From NCBI GenBank assembly GCA_964349455.1, contig CAYGGG010000007.1, positions 1-25,645 on the forward strand: a DNA stretch of 25,645 nucleotides, read 5' to 3'. The DNA comes from CSSED10-109M sp964349455. GTDB taxonomy: Bacteria; Bacillota_I; Bacilli_A; RF39; UBA660. The notes below the pieces were generated by a model, which saw only the letters and a list, made by a program, of their open reading frames with translations, was not told the origin of the DNA and searched no databases. A program made the translations under genes and the position numbers. Positions within the stretch are counted from its first letter, which is position 1, and the number at the start of each line of letters is the position of its first letter. Positions 1 through 8,820 of the stretch are shown here, in pieces.

Positions 1-40
1 TATTTTTTAAAAAAATATTTTTTTTTTTTTATTTTTATGT

Positions 41-46
41 TATAAT
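41..46 (+). promoter_or_regulatory. Putative -10 element for pyrG
   Basis: TATAAT lies at 41-46, placing a start of transcription near 53, just before the leader hairpin. No good -35 box is visible because the upstream 40 bases are almost pure A/T. In such a background a TATAAT can arise by chance, so this is tentative. Confidence 0.4.
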
Positions 47-50
47 GATT

Positions 51-83
51 AAGAGCCCAAGACTAAACTCTCGGGTCTTTTTT
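51..83 (+). terminator. Leader hairpin with U-tract upstream of pyrG (possible attenuator)
   Basis: Bases 51-54 and 56-58 pair with 76-79 and 73-75, with G55 bulged; after an A59/C72 mismatch, 60-62 pair with 69-71 around a six-base loop. A run of T at 78-83 follows. This is intrinsic-terminator shape sitting between the putative -10 and the pyrG ribosome-binding site (AGGAGG, 86-91). In many Gram-positive bacteria pyrG is attenuated this way in response to CTP. It could equally be the terminator of a gene upstream of the window. Confidence 0.55.
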
Positions 84-98
84 ATAGGAGGATGAAAA

Positions 99-1700
99 AT
101 GTCAAAATATGTTTTTATTACTGGCGGTGTTGTATCGGGTTTAGGAAAAGGAATTACTGCTTCATCAATTGCCCTTTTACTAAAATCAAGAGGCTTTAAA
201 GTATTTATGCAGAAATTTGATCCTTACTTAAATGTTGATCCCGGAACAATGTCACCATATCAACATGGTGAAGTATTTGTCACTGCTGATGGTACTGAAA
301 CTGATTTAGATCTAGGTCACTATGAGCGATTTACTGATGTTGAATTAAACTATGCTTCAAGTGTCAGTATGGGGCGGATTTTTTCAAACATTTTAGAAAA
401 CGAACGAAAAGGTGATTATTTAGGTGGAACCGTTCAATTTGTACCCCATGTTACAAATGAAATAAAAAAATGTATTTTTGAAAGCGAAAATTCCATCAAT
501 GCCGATATTGTTATTACCGAAATTGGTGGAACCGTTGGTGATATTGAAGGCCTGGCTATCTTAGAAGCCTTAAGACAAATTCGTTATGATTTAGGACCAG
601 AAAACACTGTTTTAGTTCACACGACTTTAATTCCATTTCTTTTTGGTTCAAATGAACTTAAAACAAAACCATCACAACAAAGCGTTATTGAACTAAGGAG
701 AATTGGCTTACAACCAGATATTATTGTTGCTAGAGCTCCATCAATGTTAACTGATGATATAAAAGCAAAATTATCTTTATTTTCAAGTATTCCAAAAGAA
801 AATATCATTTCAGCAATTGACGTTGACAATATATATCAAGTACCGGTTAATTTTTACCATCAAAAAATTGATGAAATCATTATCGATAAACTAAAATTAA
901 AAATAAAAAAAATTGATTTTGACCACTGGTTGTCATTAATGAATAAAATCAAACAAGAAAATATAAAAGAAGTTAATATTGGACTAGTCGGGAAATATAT
1001 TAGTTTACATGATGCTTATCTATCAGTTGCTGAATCATTAAAACATGCCGGTTATGAAGAAAATGTTAAAGTTGTTATTAAGTGGATTGATTCTGAAGGT
1101 TTAGAAAAGAAAAATTTAAAATTAATTTTTAAAAATATTGATGGAATAATTGTCCCTGGCGGATTTGGAAAAAGAGGAATTGAGGGCAAAATAAAGGCGA
1201 TTAAATATGCCAGAGAAAATAATATTCCGTTCCTTGGTTTATGTCTAGGGTTACAACTAGCAGCAATTGAATTTGCGAGAAATGTTTGTCAATTAAAAAA
1301 AGCTAATTCAAGAGAATTTGATGAATTAGTAGCAGAACCGGTCATTGATATTATGGAAGAACAAAAAAAGATTATTAATCTTGGTGGAACAATGCGCCTT
1401 GGTAATTATGATTGTGAAATTAAAAAAAATACGTTGGCTTCTAAATTATATAAAGAAAAACAAATTGAAGAAAGACATCGTCATCGTTATGAGTTTAATA
1501 ACAAATATATTGAAATATTTGAAAAAAATGGAATTGTTTTTTCAGGAGTAAATAAAGCATCTAATTTAATTGAAATATTAGAATACAAAAATCATCCATT
1601 CTTTATTGCTTGTCAATTTCATCCAGAATTTAAAAGTAGACCAATTCGTTCTCATCCATTATTTAGAGGATTTATTAAAGCAAGTAAAAAAGTAGTCTAA
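99..1700 (+). CDS. pyrG: CTP synthase (glutamine-hydrolysing)
   Basis: Makes CTP from UTP, ATP and glutamine, the last step of de novo pyrimidine nucleotide synthesis in the cytosol. The 533 residues match the usual family length. The N-terminal synthetase domain (about 1-265) opens with the P-loop-like ITGGVVSGLGKGI and contains the typical FDPYLNVDPGTMSP and GGTVGDIE motifs. The C-terminal class I glutamine amidotransferase domain (about 290-530) has the oxyanion strand VPGGFGKRG, the nucleophile Cys382 in LGLCLGLQ, and the His508/Glu510 pair in FHPEF. AGGAGG at 86-91 supports the ATG at 99. It is the only plus-strand gene here, and its leader hairpin suggests control by transcription attenuation. 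Confidence 0.98.
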   Translation: MSKYVFITGGVVSGLGKGITASSIALLLKSRGFKVFMQKFDPYLNVDPGTMSPYQHGEVFVTADGTETDLDLGHYERFTDVELNYASSVSMGRIFSNILENERKGDYLGGTVQFVPHVTNEIKKCIFESENSINADIVITEIGGTVGDIEGLAILEALRQIRYDLGPENTVLVHTTLIPFLFGSNELKTKPSQQSVIELRRIGLQPDIIVARAPSMLTDDIKAKLSLFSSIPKENIISAIDVDNIYQVPVNFYHQKIDEIIIDKLKLKIKKIDFDHWLSLMNKIKQENIKEVNIGLVGKYISLHDAYLSVAESLKHAGYEENVKVVIKWIDSEGLEKKNLKLIFKNIDGIIVPGGFGKRGIEGKIKAIKYARENNIPFLGLCLGLQLAAIEFARNVCQLKKANSREFDELVAEPVIDIMEEQKKIINLGGTMRLGNYDCEIKKNTLASKLYKEKQIEERHRHRYEFNNKYIEIFEKNGIVFSGVNKASNLIEILEYKNHPFFIACQFHPEFKSRPIRSHPLFRGFIKASKKVV

Positions 1701-1712
1701 AACTACTTTTTT
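1686..1712. terminator. Bidirectional terminator between pyrG and rseP
   Basis: AGTAGT (1691-1696) pairs with ACTACT (1702-1707) around a five-base loop. The stem is extended by A-run 1686-1690 and T-run 1708-1712, giving a U-tract on both strands. It overlaps the pyrG stop codon and abuts the rseP stop, so it can end both convergent transcripts. Confidence 0.85.
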
Positions 1713-2749
1713 TATTTCCCTAAATTAAGAATATCATTAAACGTTATATAAATTAATAATCCAATTAAAAGGAAGAAACCAATTTGATGAATTATATTTT
1801 CGATTTTTGGATTCAAAGGGCTTCCTTTAATCTTTTCAATCAACAAGAACCATAATCTTCCACCATCTAGTGCTGGCAGTGGTAATAAATTAATAAAACC
1901 AACATTAATACTAATTAAAGCAATTAAAAAAACAACACTAATGAAACCGGCTTGTGCACTTTCACCAACAACTGAAAAGATCCCAACTGGTCCCGATAAA
2001 CTATCTAAGCTTAAAACCCCTTGAAACAAATAAGAAATAACTAAGGCCATTTGTTCAATTAAATTATAAGATTTTGTAAAAGCAAAGCCAAGGGCACTTA
2101 ATAGACCTTTTGAAATTTGCTTTTCTAATAAAAACCCATAACGATATACTTCCTGTCCTTCTTCTTCCGTAACCACTGGTTTTACTTTTACATTTTTTTC
2201 AATATTATCGCTTAAATAAGTGATTTCAATTTCCTTACCACTATTAACATGTAATTCAAGCATTAACCGATCAATTGAACGAATTCTTTTTTGATTAATT
2301 TTTACAATTACATCACCTTGTTTTAAGTCGGTTTCAGAAATTGGATATCCCGTCAACGTTTCTTTTATAATCGGTTTATTACCTGGTGCACCGTTTACTA
2401 GAGCTACTAAAAAAAGCAAAATCCAAGCCATGACAAAATTGAAAACGACCCCAGCAACGATTGTAAAAAAGCGATCTTTCCATGGTCGATTATAAAATTT
2501 ATTTTCCTCTGGAACGTTTTCTTTTTCAGTTACTTCTTCCCCAGCCATACTAACAAACCCACCAATTGGAAATAAGCGAATACTATAAATTGTTTCATCA
2601 GACTTTCTTTTAAACGAAAATATCCGCGGACCCATTCCTAAAGCAAACTCATAAACATATATCTTGGCTCTTTTTGCAAAAATAAAATGCCCAAGTTCAT
2701 GAATAAATATAATAATTCCTAATATTAAAACAAATAAAATTAAAGTCAT
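1712..2749 (-). CDS. rseP: Site-2 zinc metalloprotease RseP/RasP
   Basis: Intramembrane protease that cleaves membrane-bound regulators (anti-sigma factors) and remnant signal peptides. The first membrane helix carries the zinc-binding HELGH at residues 17-21. The third zinc ligand lies in the C-terminal motif NLLPLPALDGG (287-297). A single PDZ domain sits at about 125-195, as in Gram-positive RasP. The protein has four predicted membrane segments and 345 residues, which is normal. AGGAGG lies just before the ATG. It is the last gene of uppS-cdsA-rseP, nine bases after cdsA, and ends in the shared terminator. This gene order is common across bacteria. Confidence 0.95.
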   Translation of the reverse strand: MTLILFVLILGIIIFIHELGHFIFAKRAKIYVYEFALGMGPRIFSFKRKSDETIYSIRLFPIGGFVSMAGEEVTEKENVPEENKFYNRPWKDRFFTIVAGVVFNFVMAWILLFLVALVNGAPGNKPIIKETLTGYPISETDLKQGDVIVKINQKRIRSIDRLMLELHVNSGKEIEITYLSDNIEKNVKVKPVVTEEEGQEVYRYGFLLEKQISKGLLSALGFAFTKSYNLIEQMALVISYLFQGVLSLDSLSGPVGIFSVVGESAQAGFISVVFLIALISINVGFINLLPLPALDGGRLWFLLIEKIKGSPLNPKIENIIHQIGFFLLIGLLIYITFNDILNLGK

Positions 2750-2758
2750 TGTCGCCTC

Positions 2759-3556
2759 CTATAGAAATGTTAAGAAAAAAACATAACCAATTAAAACAAA
2801 AAGTAAACTATCGACCCGGTCTAAAATCCCCCCATGTCCGGGAATTAAATCAGAAAAATCTTTTTTACCAAAATATCTTTTAATTGCCGAAAAAATTAAA
2901 TCACCAAACTGACTTAGCAATGATAAAAAGACAGTAATAATTAATATTACATGTAATTCAATTGTTGGATTAATCACCATTAAATAAAATGATGAACTAA
3001 TTAATACCGACATAAATAACCCACCGATTGCGCCTTCTAAAGTTTTATTTGGTGAAATATCTTCTAACAATTTGGTTTTGCCGATTAATTTACCAGTAAT
3101 AAATGCATATGTATCACCAATTGTTGTAATTAATAAAATAAAAATTAAATGATCAATTGAAATATTTCGCACATAAATTAATACACTAAAAGCATAGGCT
3201 AAAAACAATAAACCACCAGTTAAATAAAAACCATCAAAAACACTATATAACTTTCGATTATTATAAAGAATAACTGGAATTAAATAAACAATAAAAATAC
3301 CAGAAATCAATCTTAAGTCTAATGCAATGGTCGGCATTTGATAACTAATTGTGAAAATAAATAAAATAATCATGATATAAGAAATAAATTTAATAAAAAT
3401 CGGCATTTCTTTTTTAGTTTCTTTTATCATCATAAATTCCTTTAAACCAATTAGTGCTAAAGCACAAACAGCCAGCAAAAAAAGAAACCCGCCAATACTA
3501 ATTACTGGGACAAAAATTAAAAGCATAATTAAGATACTAATTATTCGTGTTTTCAA
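2759..3556 (-). CDS. cdsA: Phosphatidate cytidylyltransferase (CDP-diacylglycerol synthase)
   Basis: Makes CDP-diacylglycerol from phosphatidate and CTP, the branch-point precursor of membrane phospholipids. The protein is almost entirely membrane helices. It ends with the family signature around PNKTLEGAIGG and GHGGILDRVDSLL. The reading frame is open further upstream, to a TTG at 3595, but that start has no ribosome-binding site and overlaps uppS by 59 bases. The TTG at 3556 gives MKTRIIS, matching the usual CdsA N-terminus, so I chose it (265 residues); a GTG at 3565 is also possible. Translation is probably coupled to uppS. Confidence 0.93.
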   Translation of the reverse strand: MKTRIISILIMLLIFVPVISIGGFLFLLAVCALALIGLKEFMMIKETKKEMPIFIKFISYIMIILFIFTISYQMPTIALDLRLISGIFIVYLIPVILYNNRKLYSVFDGFYLTGGLLFLAYAFSVLIYVRNISIDHLIFILLITTIGDTYAFITGKLIGKTKLLEDISPNKTLEGAIGGLFMSVLISSSFYLMVINPTIELHVILIITVFLSLLSQFGDLIFSAIKRYFGKKDFSDLIPGHGGILDRVDSLLFVLIGYVFFLTFL

Positions 3557-4256
3557 TAATCCCACCAAACCTTCTTTGTCTTTGATTAAATTCAATTATT
3601 GCTTGATCAAAATCTAGTTCCGTAAATGCTGGAAAATATATTTTTGGAAAATACAATTCAGCATAGGCCATACTCGCTATCATAAAATTGCTAAGTCTTT
3701 GTTCGCCACTTGTTCTAATTAATAAATCCATTTCTGGTAAATCATTATACAAATACTTACGAAAAACGATTTCATCAATTTCTTCTTCTTTTATTGTTTT
3801 TTCATTTAAAGCTTGATGCATTTTTAAACTAGCATCAACAATTTCCGCCATCCCACCATAATTAAGACATATATTCAAAGTTTTATCAAAATGCTTTGTT
3901 GCCTCACTTAACTTTTCCATTATTTCGATAATATCTTTTGCAAGTGGTTCTTTTCTTCCCGAAAAAACAATTTTTGTTTTTTTCTTATTTATGTTTTTAA
4001 AATCTGTTTTAAATTTAAGACGAAATAATTTCATCAAATATGATACTTCTTTTTCACTTCTTTTAAAATTTTCAGTTGAAAATACAAAAATACTTACAAC
4101 CTTAACTCCTTTTGCAAAAGCATAATCAACAATTTTATCAACGTTTTTCATTCCTGCATAATGTCCTTCACTTCTTGATAATTTTTTTTCAGTCGCCCAA
4201 CGACCATTGCCATCAACAATAATACCAATATGATTTGGTATAACTAAATTACTCAA
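3537..4256 (-). CDS. uppS: Isoprenyl transferase (undecaprenyl diphosphate synthase)
   Basis: Adds isopentenyl units in cis to farnesyl diphosphate to make undecaprenyl diphosphate, the lipid carrier for peptidoglycan and other wall polymers. The N-terminal HIGIIVDGNGRWA contains the catalytic Asp (D15). FVFSTENFKRS and LLIRTSGEQRLSNF are further conserved substrate-binding motifs. The 239 residues are normal. The GGAGG lies about 14 bases before the ATG, longer than usual. An ATG directly after the GGAGG opens only a four-codon frame, so the annotated start is kept. It is the first gene of the operon with cdsA and rseP. Confidence 0.96.
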   Translation of the reverse strand: MSNLVIPNHIGIIVDGNGRWATEKKLSRSEGHYAGMKNVDKIVDYAFAKGVKVVSIFVFSTENFKRSEKEVSYLMKLFRLKFKTDFKNINKKKTKIVFSGRKEPLAKDIIEIMEKLSEATKHFDKTLNICLNYGGMAEIVDASLKMHQALNEKTIKEEEIDEIVFRKYLYNDLPEMDLLIRTSGEQRLSNFMIASMAYAELYFPKIYFPAFTELDFDQAIIEFNQRQRRFGGIIENTNN

Positions 4257-4274
4257 ATTTCATCCTCCATTTAC

Positions 4275-4283
4275 ATTATAACA
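4275..4283 (-). promoter_or_regulatory. Extended -10 promoter for uppS-cdsA-rseP
   Basis: On the minus strand the sequence reads TGTTATAAT, a perfect -10 hexamer with the extended TGn motif. No strong -35 box is present. The predicted transcript start leaves only about 10-15 bases before uppS, including its GGAGG. Confidence 0.6.
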
Positions 4284-4307
4284 CTTTTTTTATTTTTTAA
4301 GAATTAT

Positions 4308-5165
4308 TTACCGATAAAAATAAGCGGCCTCGATTACTTTTTCTTGATGTTCTTCGTCAATCAGATTTAAACTAGTAATACTGTTGTAAAAATATACATC
4401 AATCACACCATTCATATTATTATCACTAATACTGTTTAAATTAATACCACTACCAGTGTCCCCGCTTCGATTGTCAACTACTTCGCCAAACAGTTGATCT
4501 TCTCGTCCCGAATGGGGAAAGGTTGATAATGAGGCTGCAATAAATTGATTATCAATTTTGATCACGACTGATCTTCGTTCAGTCGTCCACTCACCACCAA
4601 TTAACGAAAGTAATTTTTCCGTTTCTAAAGCTGTTTTTGGTTCAACATTAGCTAAGGTTGTATGTCCACCTTTAACACGCCTTACTTCTATTTCAGTATT
4701 TGTCAATACATCAATTAAAGTAACCGACAACTCTTCTTCAAATAATTCTAGGGCTTCTTTATAATCTAGTAGTAAATCATTAACAAATTTAATATTTATA
4801 TTTTGTTCATCTTCAATATAAGTTAAATTTAGATTTTTAACCAAAAAATCAAGTGAAACTAAAATATTTTGACCATCTTCTTTTACTTCACATTCTAATT
4901 CTTTTGCATTACTAGCTACTAATGCAATCTTACTTCCCAAAGTTAATTTTACATCACCAAAACTAATATCTTGTCCTTCAATCAAATAATCGATTTCGAA
5001 TTTTTCCAACACCAAATTAATTGGTACTAAATAATCATCATCATTTTCTTCTAATTGATAATTTAAACTATCTCCTTCGACTTGTAAATTACGATATTTA
5101 ATTTCTTCTTTCCCACAACCAACAACTAATAACAAGCTAATCATAAGCAGTATTTTTTTTAACAT
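4308..5165 (-). CDS. Lipoprotein with copper-amine-oxidase-N-like domain
   Basis: An exported lipoprotein of 285 residues. The signal peptide MLKKILLMISLLLVVGC ends in a lipobox (VVGC), so Cys17 is the predicted lipidated residue. Residues about 45-125 resemble the copper amine oxidase N-terminal-like repeat (LVPINLVLEKF followed by short beta-strand units), a common surface module in Firmicutes. Residues about 145-285 (motifs VKGGHTTLANVEP, GGEWTTERRSVVI, AASLSTFPHSG, NSITSLNL) resemble from memory a C-terminal domain seen in Firmicutes proteins with the same front domain. The His/Cys residues I recall in that domain (GHHCIHF) are not present here. Function unknown. AGGAGG precedes the ATG, and it has its own consensus promoter. 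Confidence 0.85.
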   Translation of the reverse strand: MLKKILLMISLLLVVGCGKEEIKYRNLQVEGDSLNYQLEENDDDYLVPINLVLEKFEIDYLIEGQDISFGDVKLTLGSKIALVASNAKELECEVKEDGQNILVSLDFLVKNLNLTYIEDEQNINIKFVNDLLLDYKEALELFEEELSVTLIDVLTNTEIEVRRVKGGHTTLANVEPKTALETEKLLSLIGGEWTTERRSVVIKIDNQFIAASLSTFPHSGREDQLFGEVVDNRSGDTGSGINLNSISDNNMNGVIDVYFYNSITSLNLIDEEHQEKVIEAAYFYR

Positions 5166-5197
5166 TTTGTATATCCTCCTATTTTGACAACTACTTG

Positions 5198-5226
5198 ATT
5201 ATATTAAAAAAAAAAGCAATTGTCAA
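5198..5226 (-). promoter_or_regulatory. Consensus promoter for the lipoprotein gene
   Basis: On the minus strand TTGACA (5221-5226) is separated by 17 bases from TATAAT (5198-5203), a perfect sigma-A promoter. Its spacer is the T-tract following the weak pheT terminator hairpin. An inverted repeat TTGACAA (5184-5190)/TTGTCAA (5220-5226) brackets the promoter. Confidence 0.85.
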
Positions 5227-5233
5227 GCAACTA
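5206..5233 (-). terminator. Weak terminator after pheT, overlapping the next promoter
   Basis: On the minus strand TAGTTG (including the pheT stop) can pair with CAATTG six-on-six, with two G-U pairs and a five-base loop. Ten U residues follow at 5215-5206. The hairpin is weak, so some read-through is likely. Confidence 0.45.
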
Positions 5234-7567
5234 CTTTCTTAATTCGGCTTTTAATTTTGTTTCAACTTCCTTAATTATTTTATTAAAAACAAGCATTACT
5301 TCTTCATCATTTAAAGTTCTAGTTTTATCTTGAAAAACAAGCGAATAAGCTACCGACTTTTTCTTTTCATCAATTTGATAAACATCAAACACTTCAACTT
5401 TTAAAAGCATTCGCCCGCCAATCTTTTTAATAATATTTTCAATTTCACTAGCGGGCAGGGATTGATCAACAACAAAAGCGACATCCTTGTAAACAACTGG
5501 AAATTTTATTGCTTCCTTATATTTAATTGATTTAATGTTTATTTTAAACAATAATTCTAAATCTAATTGGCAAAGATAAACTTGATTAGCAATTGATGGA
5601 TGAATTTGCCCAAAAAACCCAACTGCTTTATCATCAATTAATACCTCGGCACATCTTCCTGGGTGAAACCGATCAACAATTGCTTGATTAATTTGATAAC
5701 GTTTTTCAAAACCAAGATAATTCAATAATTGTTCAATAATTCCTTTTAATAAATAAAAATCAGCTTTGATTTCTTTTTTGAGATGGCGATTAGTTAAATA
5801 ATTACCACTCATTAAAATCGCTAAATGATTAATTTCCGAATAATCTTTTTGATAAATTGCACCAATTTCAAAAATATTAATATCAGTTATTTTTCTTGCA
5901 TAATTATAATGGTAAACATTTAATAAAGATGAAACTAAACAAGTTCTTAAATATTCTCTTTCTTTACTTAATGAGGATAAAATTTTAAGTTTATCTTCTG
6001 TAAAAATATCGCCTTCACTCATTAATGAATAATTGATTGTTTCAGTTAAACCAACCCCCACCAAGAATTCTCTTATTTTATAAAAATATTCAATTTTAGG
6101 TTCACGAGTTCCAAGTTTAATTTGACCAGTTGGTAACTTACCAACAATCTTATCATAACCGATCATCCGCCCGACTTCTTCGACTAAATCTTCAAAAATA
6201 TTTAAATCTAGTCTTCTTGATGGAATTAAAACTTTAATCGTTTTCCCATCCTGATAAGGCAGTTGTAAACGATTTAAGACATCAAGAATCACTTCTTTTT
6301 TTAAATTAATTCCTAATAATTGATTTAATCTACTAACCGATACATCAATTATTTTCTCCTTTTCTTCTAACCGATCATCAATTAACATTCCACTAGCAAC
6401 TTGTCCAAATGCATATTTTTCTAAAAGATGACAAGCTCTTTTTACGGCCAAATAAGTTCTTTCTTTGGGCAGGCCTTTTTCAAAACGAATGCTTGCTTCA
6501 CTACGAAGCATTTTTTTCGATGTTTTTCGAATACTAATTGGATTAAAAATAGCACTTTCAATAATAATATTTCTCGTATTTTTAGTTACTTCTGAACTAA
6601 GTCCACCCATTACTCCTGCTAATGCAATTGGCTTATCATCATTTGTAATTAAGATATCTTCACTACTAGCAATTCTTATTTGACCATCCAAAGTTTGAAT
6701 TTCTTCATTAACACCCATTCTAACACCAAGTTTTTTTATCTTATCAGCATCAAAAAAATGAATCGGTTGCCCAGTTTCAAGCATCACATAATTACTAATA
6801 TCAACAACATTGTTGATTGGTCTAATCCCAGAAGCAATTAAACGATTTTTAATATATAATGGTGATTCTTCAATTCGAATATTATTAACCAGTTTTGCTA
6901 AATACAAAAAACAATTATCAGTTTCAACTTTTAAAGAGTAATTTTGTTTAATATCTTTTTCAGTTTCTTTATAAGTTACTTCTGGATATTTCGTTTCCAA
7001 ATTATATAAAGCCCCAATTTCATAAGCCATTCCGATAACACTTAATAAGTCACCGCGATTAGTTGTTAATTCAAAATTAATTACTTCATCATCTAACTTT
7101 AAATATTTTATTGCATCTTCACCAACTTTGGCATCATTTGGTAACACTTTAATTGTTTCATAGTCAGTTTCAGTTAAAAAGGTTTTTTCAATCCCCAGTT
7201 CAGCATACGAACAAATCATTCCTTCTGATTCAACCCCTGCTAATCTTGCTTTTTTGATGGTAAAGTTTTCCGGTAAAACTGATCCGACTTTAGCAACGAT
7301 TACTTTTTGAGAAGCATCAACATTGCTTGCACCACAAACAATTTGATGAGTTGAATCACCAATATTAACCTTACAAATGCTTAACTTGTTAGATTCGGGA
7401 TGTTTTTTACAAGTTAAAACCTCGCCAACAACTAAATCTTTGACATCACACAATTTTTTCACTTCTTCATATTCATGTCCAAGCAAAACCATCTTGTCAG
7501 CTAATTCAAAAAAATTAATTTTTTTCGTATCTAAATAATCACTTAAAAAATTTTTACTTAACTTCAT
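5231..7567 (-). CDS. pheT: Phenylalanine--tRNA ligase beta subunit
   Basis: Partner of PheS in the alpha2-beta2 enzyme that charges tRNA-Phe and edits mischarged Tyr. The 778 residues contain, in order: an EMAP/OB-fold tRNA-binding domain (about 40-150), the B3/B4 editing domain (about 200-385), B5 (about 395-465), the catalytic-like core, and the C-terminal ferredoxin-fold anticodon-binding domain (about the last 90 residues). The frame is open to 7585, but the ATG at 7567 has AAGGAG seven bases upstream and gives the usual MKLSKNFL start, so that is used. It overlaps the end of pheS by 14 bases, indicating translational coupling. Confidence 0.97.
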   Translation of the reverse strand: MKLSKNFLSDYLDTKKINFFELADKMVLLGHEYEEVKKLCDVKDLVVGEVLTCKKHPESNKLSICKVNIGDSTHQIVCGASNVDASQKVIVAKVGSVLPENFTIKKARLAGVESEGMICSYAELGIEKTFLTETDYETIKVLPNDAKVGEDAIKYLKLDDEVINFELTTNRGDLLSVIGMAYEIGALYNLETKYPEVTYKETEKDIKQNYSLKVETDNCFLYLAKLVNNIRIEESPLYIKNRLIASGIRPINNVVDISNYVMLETGQPIHFFDADKIKKLGVRMGVNEEIQTLDGQIRIASSEDILITNDDKPIALAGVMGGLSSEVTKNTRNIIIESAIFNPISIRKTSKKMLRSEASIRFEKGLPKERTYLAVKRACHLLEKYAFGQVASGMLIDDRLEEKEKIIDVSVSRLNQLLGINLKKEVILDVLNRLQLPYQDGKTIKVLIPSRRLDLNIFEDLVEEVGRMIGYDKIVGKLPTGQIKLGTREPKIEYFYKIREFLVGVGLTETINYSLMSEGDIFTEDKLKILSSLSKEREYLRTCLVSSLLNVYHYNYARKITDINIFEIGAIYQKDYSEINHLAILMSGNYLTNRHLKKEIKADFYLLKGIIEQLLNYLGFEKRYQINQAIVDRFHPGRCAEVLIDDKAVGFFGQIHPSIANQVYLCQLDLELLFKINIKSIKYKEAIKFPVVYKDVAFVVDQSLPASEIENIIKKIGGRMLLKVEVFDVYQIDEKKKSVAYSLVFQDKTRTLNDEEVMLVFNKIIKEVETKLKAELRK

Positions 7568-8609
7568 TTTGATTCTCCTTTTCAATTTGTTTAAATGTTT
7601 CTAAAAATTGCAAATGATTTGTATAAAAATGGCGAATATCAGCAATTCCATATTTAAGCATTGCAATTCGCTCTGGACCTGGTCCAAAAGCAAAGCCACT
7701 ATATTCTTTTGGATCATAGCCACCCATTTCAAGAACAGCCGGATGAACCATCCCACAGCCCATTATTTCAATCCAGCCACTCCCTTTACAAATTGAACAT
7801 CCTTCACCATTACATTTAAAGCAAGTAACATCAACTTCTAGACTCGGTTCGGTGAAGGGGAAGTAACTAGGACGAAATCTTGTTTTACGACTTTTGTCAA
7901 ATAATTTTTCAATTAATAATTCAATTGTTCCTTTTAAATCTGCTAAACTAATTCCCCGATCAACGACTAATCCTTCAAATTGCATAAATTGATGTGAATG
8001 AGTTACATCATCTTCATCTTTTCGATACACCTTACCAGGACAGACAATTCTAATCGGCGTCTTTTCTTGATTTTTTTCCATAAATCTTGCTTGGGCTGGT
8101 GAAGTATGAGTTCTAAGTAATATTTCTTCGGTTAAATATAAACTATCTTGCATATCACGCGCTGGATGATTTTTAGGAATGTTTAATCTTTCAAAATTAT
8201 AAAGATCTTGTTCAATTTCTGGTCCACTAACAATATCATATCCCATTGACATAAATAAATTTTCAATTGATTCAATTAAAACTGTTAATGGATGCATATG
8301 ACCAATTTTTAAATCATATGCGGGCAATGTAATATCAATTGCTTCGTTTTTTAATTGTTCTTCTAATGCATCTTTTTCAAAATTAATTCGTTTTTGTTCA
8401 ATTAAATCAGTCGCTTCATTTTTAAATTGATTAAATAGTAAACCGGCACTTTTTTTATCTTTAGCATCTTTTACTTCTTCTTTTAAAACAGTAACTTTCC
8501 CCTTCTTCCCCAAATACAAAATTCTCAATTCATTTAACTGTTTTACATTTTTTACTTTTTCTAATTCTTTTTTTAACTCTTTTTCAACTATTTTAATTTT
8601 TTCTTTCAT
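7554..8609 (-). CDS. pheS: Phenylalanine--tRNA ligase alpha subunit
   Basis: Catalytic subunit of PheRS. The N-terminal coiled-coil (about 1-90) binds tRNA-Phe. The class II core carries motif 2 (around RTHTSPAQARFM), FMQFEG, and motif 3 (FGPGPERIAML). A Cys-containing insert (CFKCNGEGCSICKGSGW) is present, as in other Firmicutes PheS. The 351 residues are typical. GGAGG precedes the ATG closely. Expression is controlled by the T-box leader directly upstream; pheT follows with overlap. Confidence 0.97.
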   Translation of the reverse strand: MKEKIKIVEKELKKELEKVKNVKQLNELRILYLGKKGKVTVLKEEVKDAKDKKSAGLLFNQFKNEATDLIEQKRINFEKDALEEQLKNEAIDITLPAYDLKIGHMHPLTVLIESIENLFMSMGYDIVSGPEIEQDLYNFERLNIPKNHPARDMQDSLYLTEEILLRTHTSPAQARFMEKNQEKTPIRIVCPGKVYRKDEDDVTHSHQFMQFEGLVVDRGISLADLKGTIELLIEKLFDKSRKTRFRPSYFPFTEPSLEVDVTCFKCNGEGCSICKGSGWIEIMGCGMVHPAVLEMGGYDPKEYSGFAFGPGPERIAMLKYGIADIRHFYTNHLQFLETFKQIEKENQNEVK

Positions 8610-8620
8610 ATTACCTCCAT

Positions 8621-8647
8621 AAAAAAAAGTCCTTATTTTATAAGGAC
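8621..8647 (-). terminator. T-box terminator hairpin
   Basis: GTCCTTAT (8629-8636) pairs with ATAAGGAC (8640-8647) in an eight-base stem with a three-base loop. Eight U residues follow on the minus strand (8628-8621), just before the pheS ribosome-binding site. This is the regulated terminator of the T-box leader. Confidence 0.92.
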
Positions 8648-8814
8648 GAATAATCGCGGTACCACCTTAATTCATAGTAAACTATGCACTCAAAACTATA
8701 ACGCGTTACCTAACAACTAAAAGGTGAATTCACAAATGATCATTATTAGTTTTCACCAAATACTAATTCTCTTTAAATGATCTTTTTGTTACTATTTCTT
8801 TGTCTTGGTTGTTT
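8621..8814 (-). promoter_or_regulatory. T-box riboswitch leader of pheST (specifier UUC, Phe)
   Basis: The T-box consensus AAGGTGGTACCGCG is present on the minus strand at 8655-8668, followed by the terminator hairpin. The Stem I region has AAGAGAATTAGT, GGTGAAAACTAAT, and GAA-TTC-ACC-TTTTAGTTG, which follows the usual layout of GAA, specifier, purine. The specifier is therefore TTC at 8726-8728, a Phe codon, matching pheS downstream. A hairpin at 8673-8686 (CATAGT/ACTATG) lies before the T-box. Uncharged tRNA-Phe is expected to stabilise the antiterminator and switch on pheST. Confidence 0.93.
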
Positions 8815-8820
8815 TTATAA

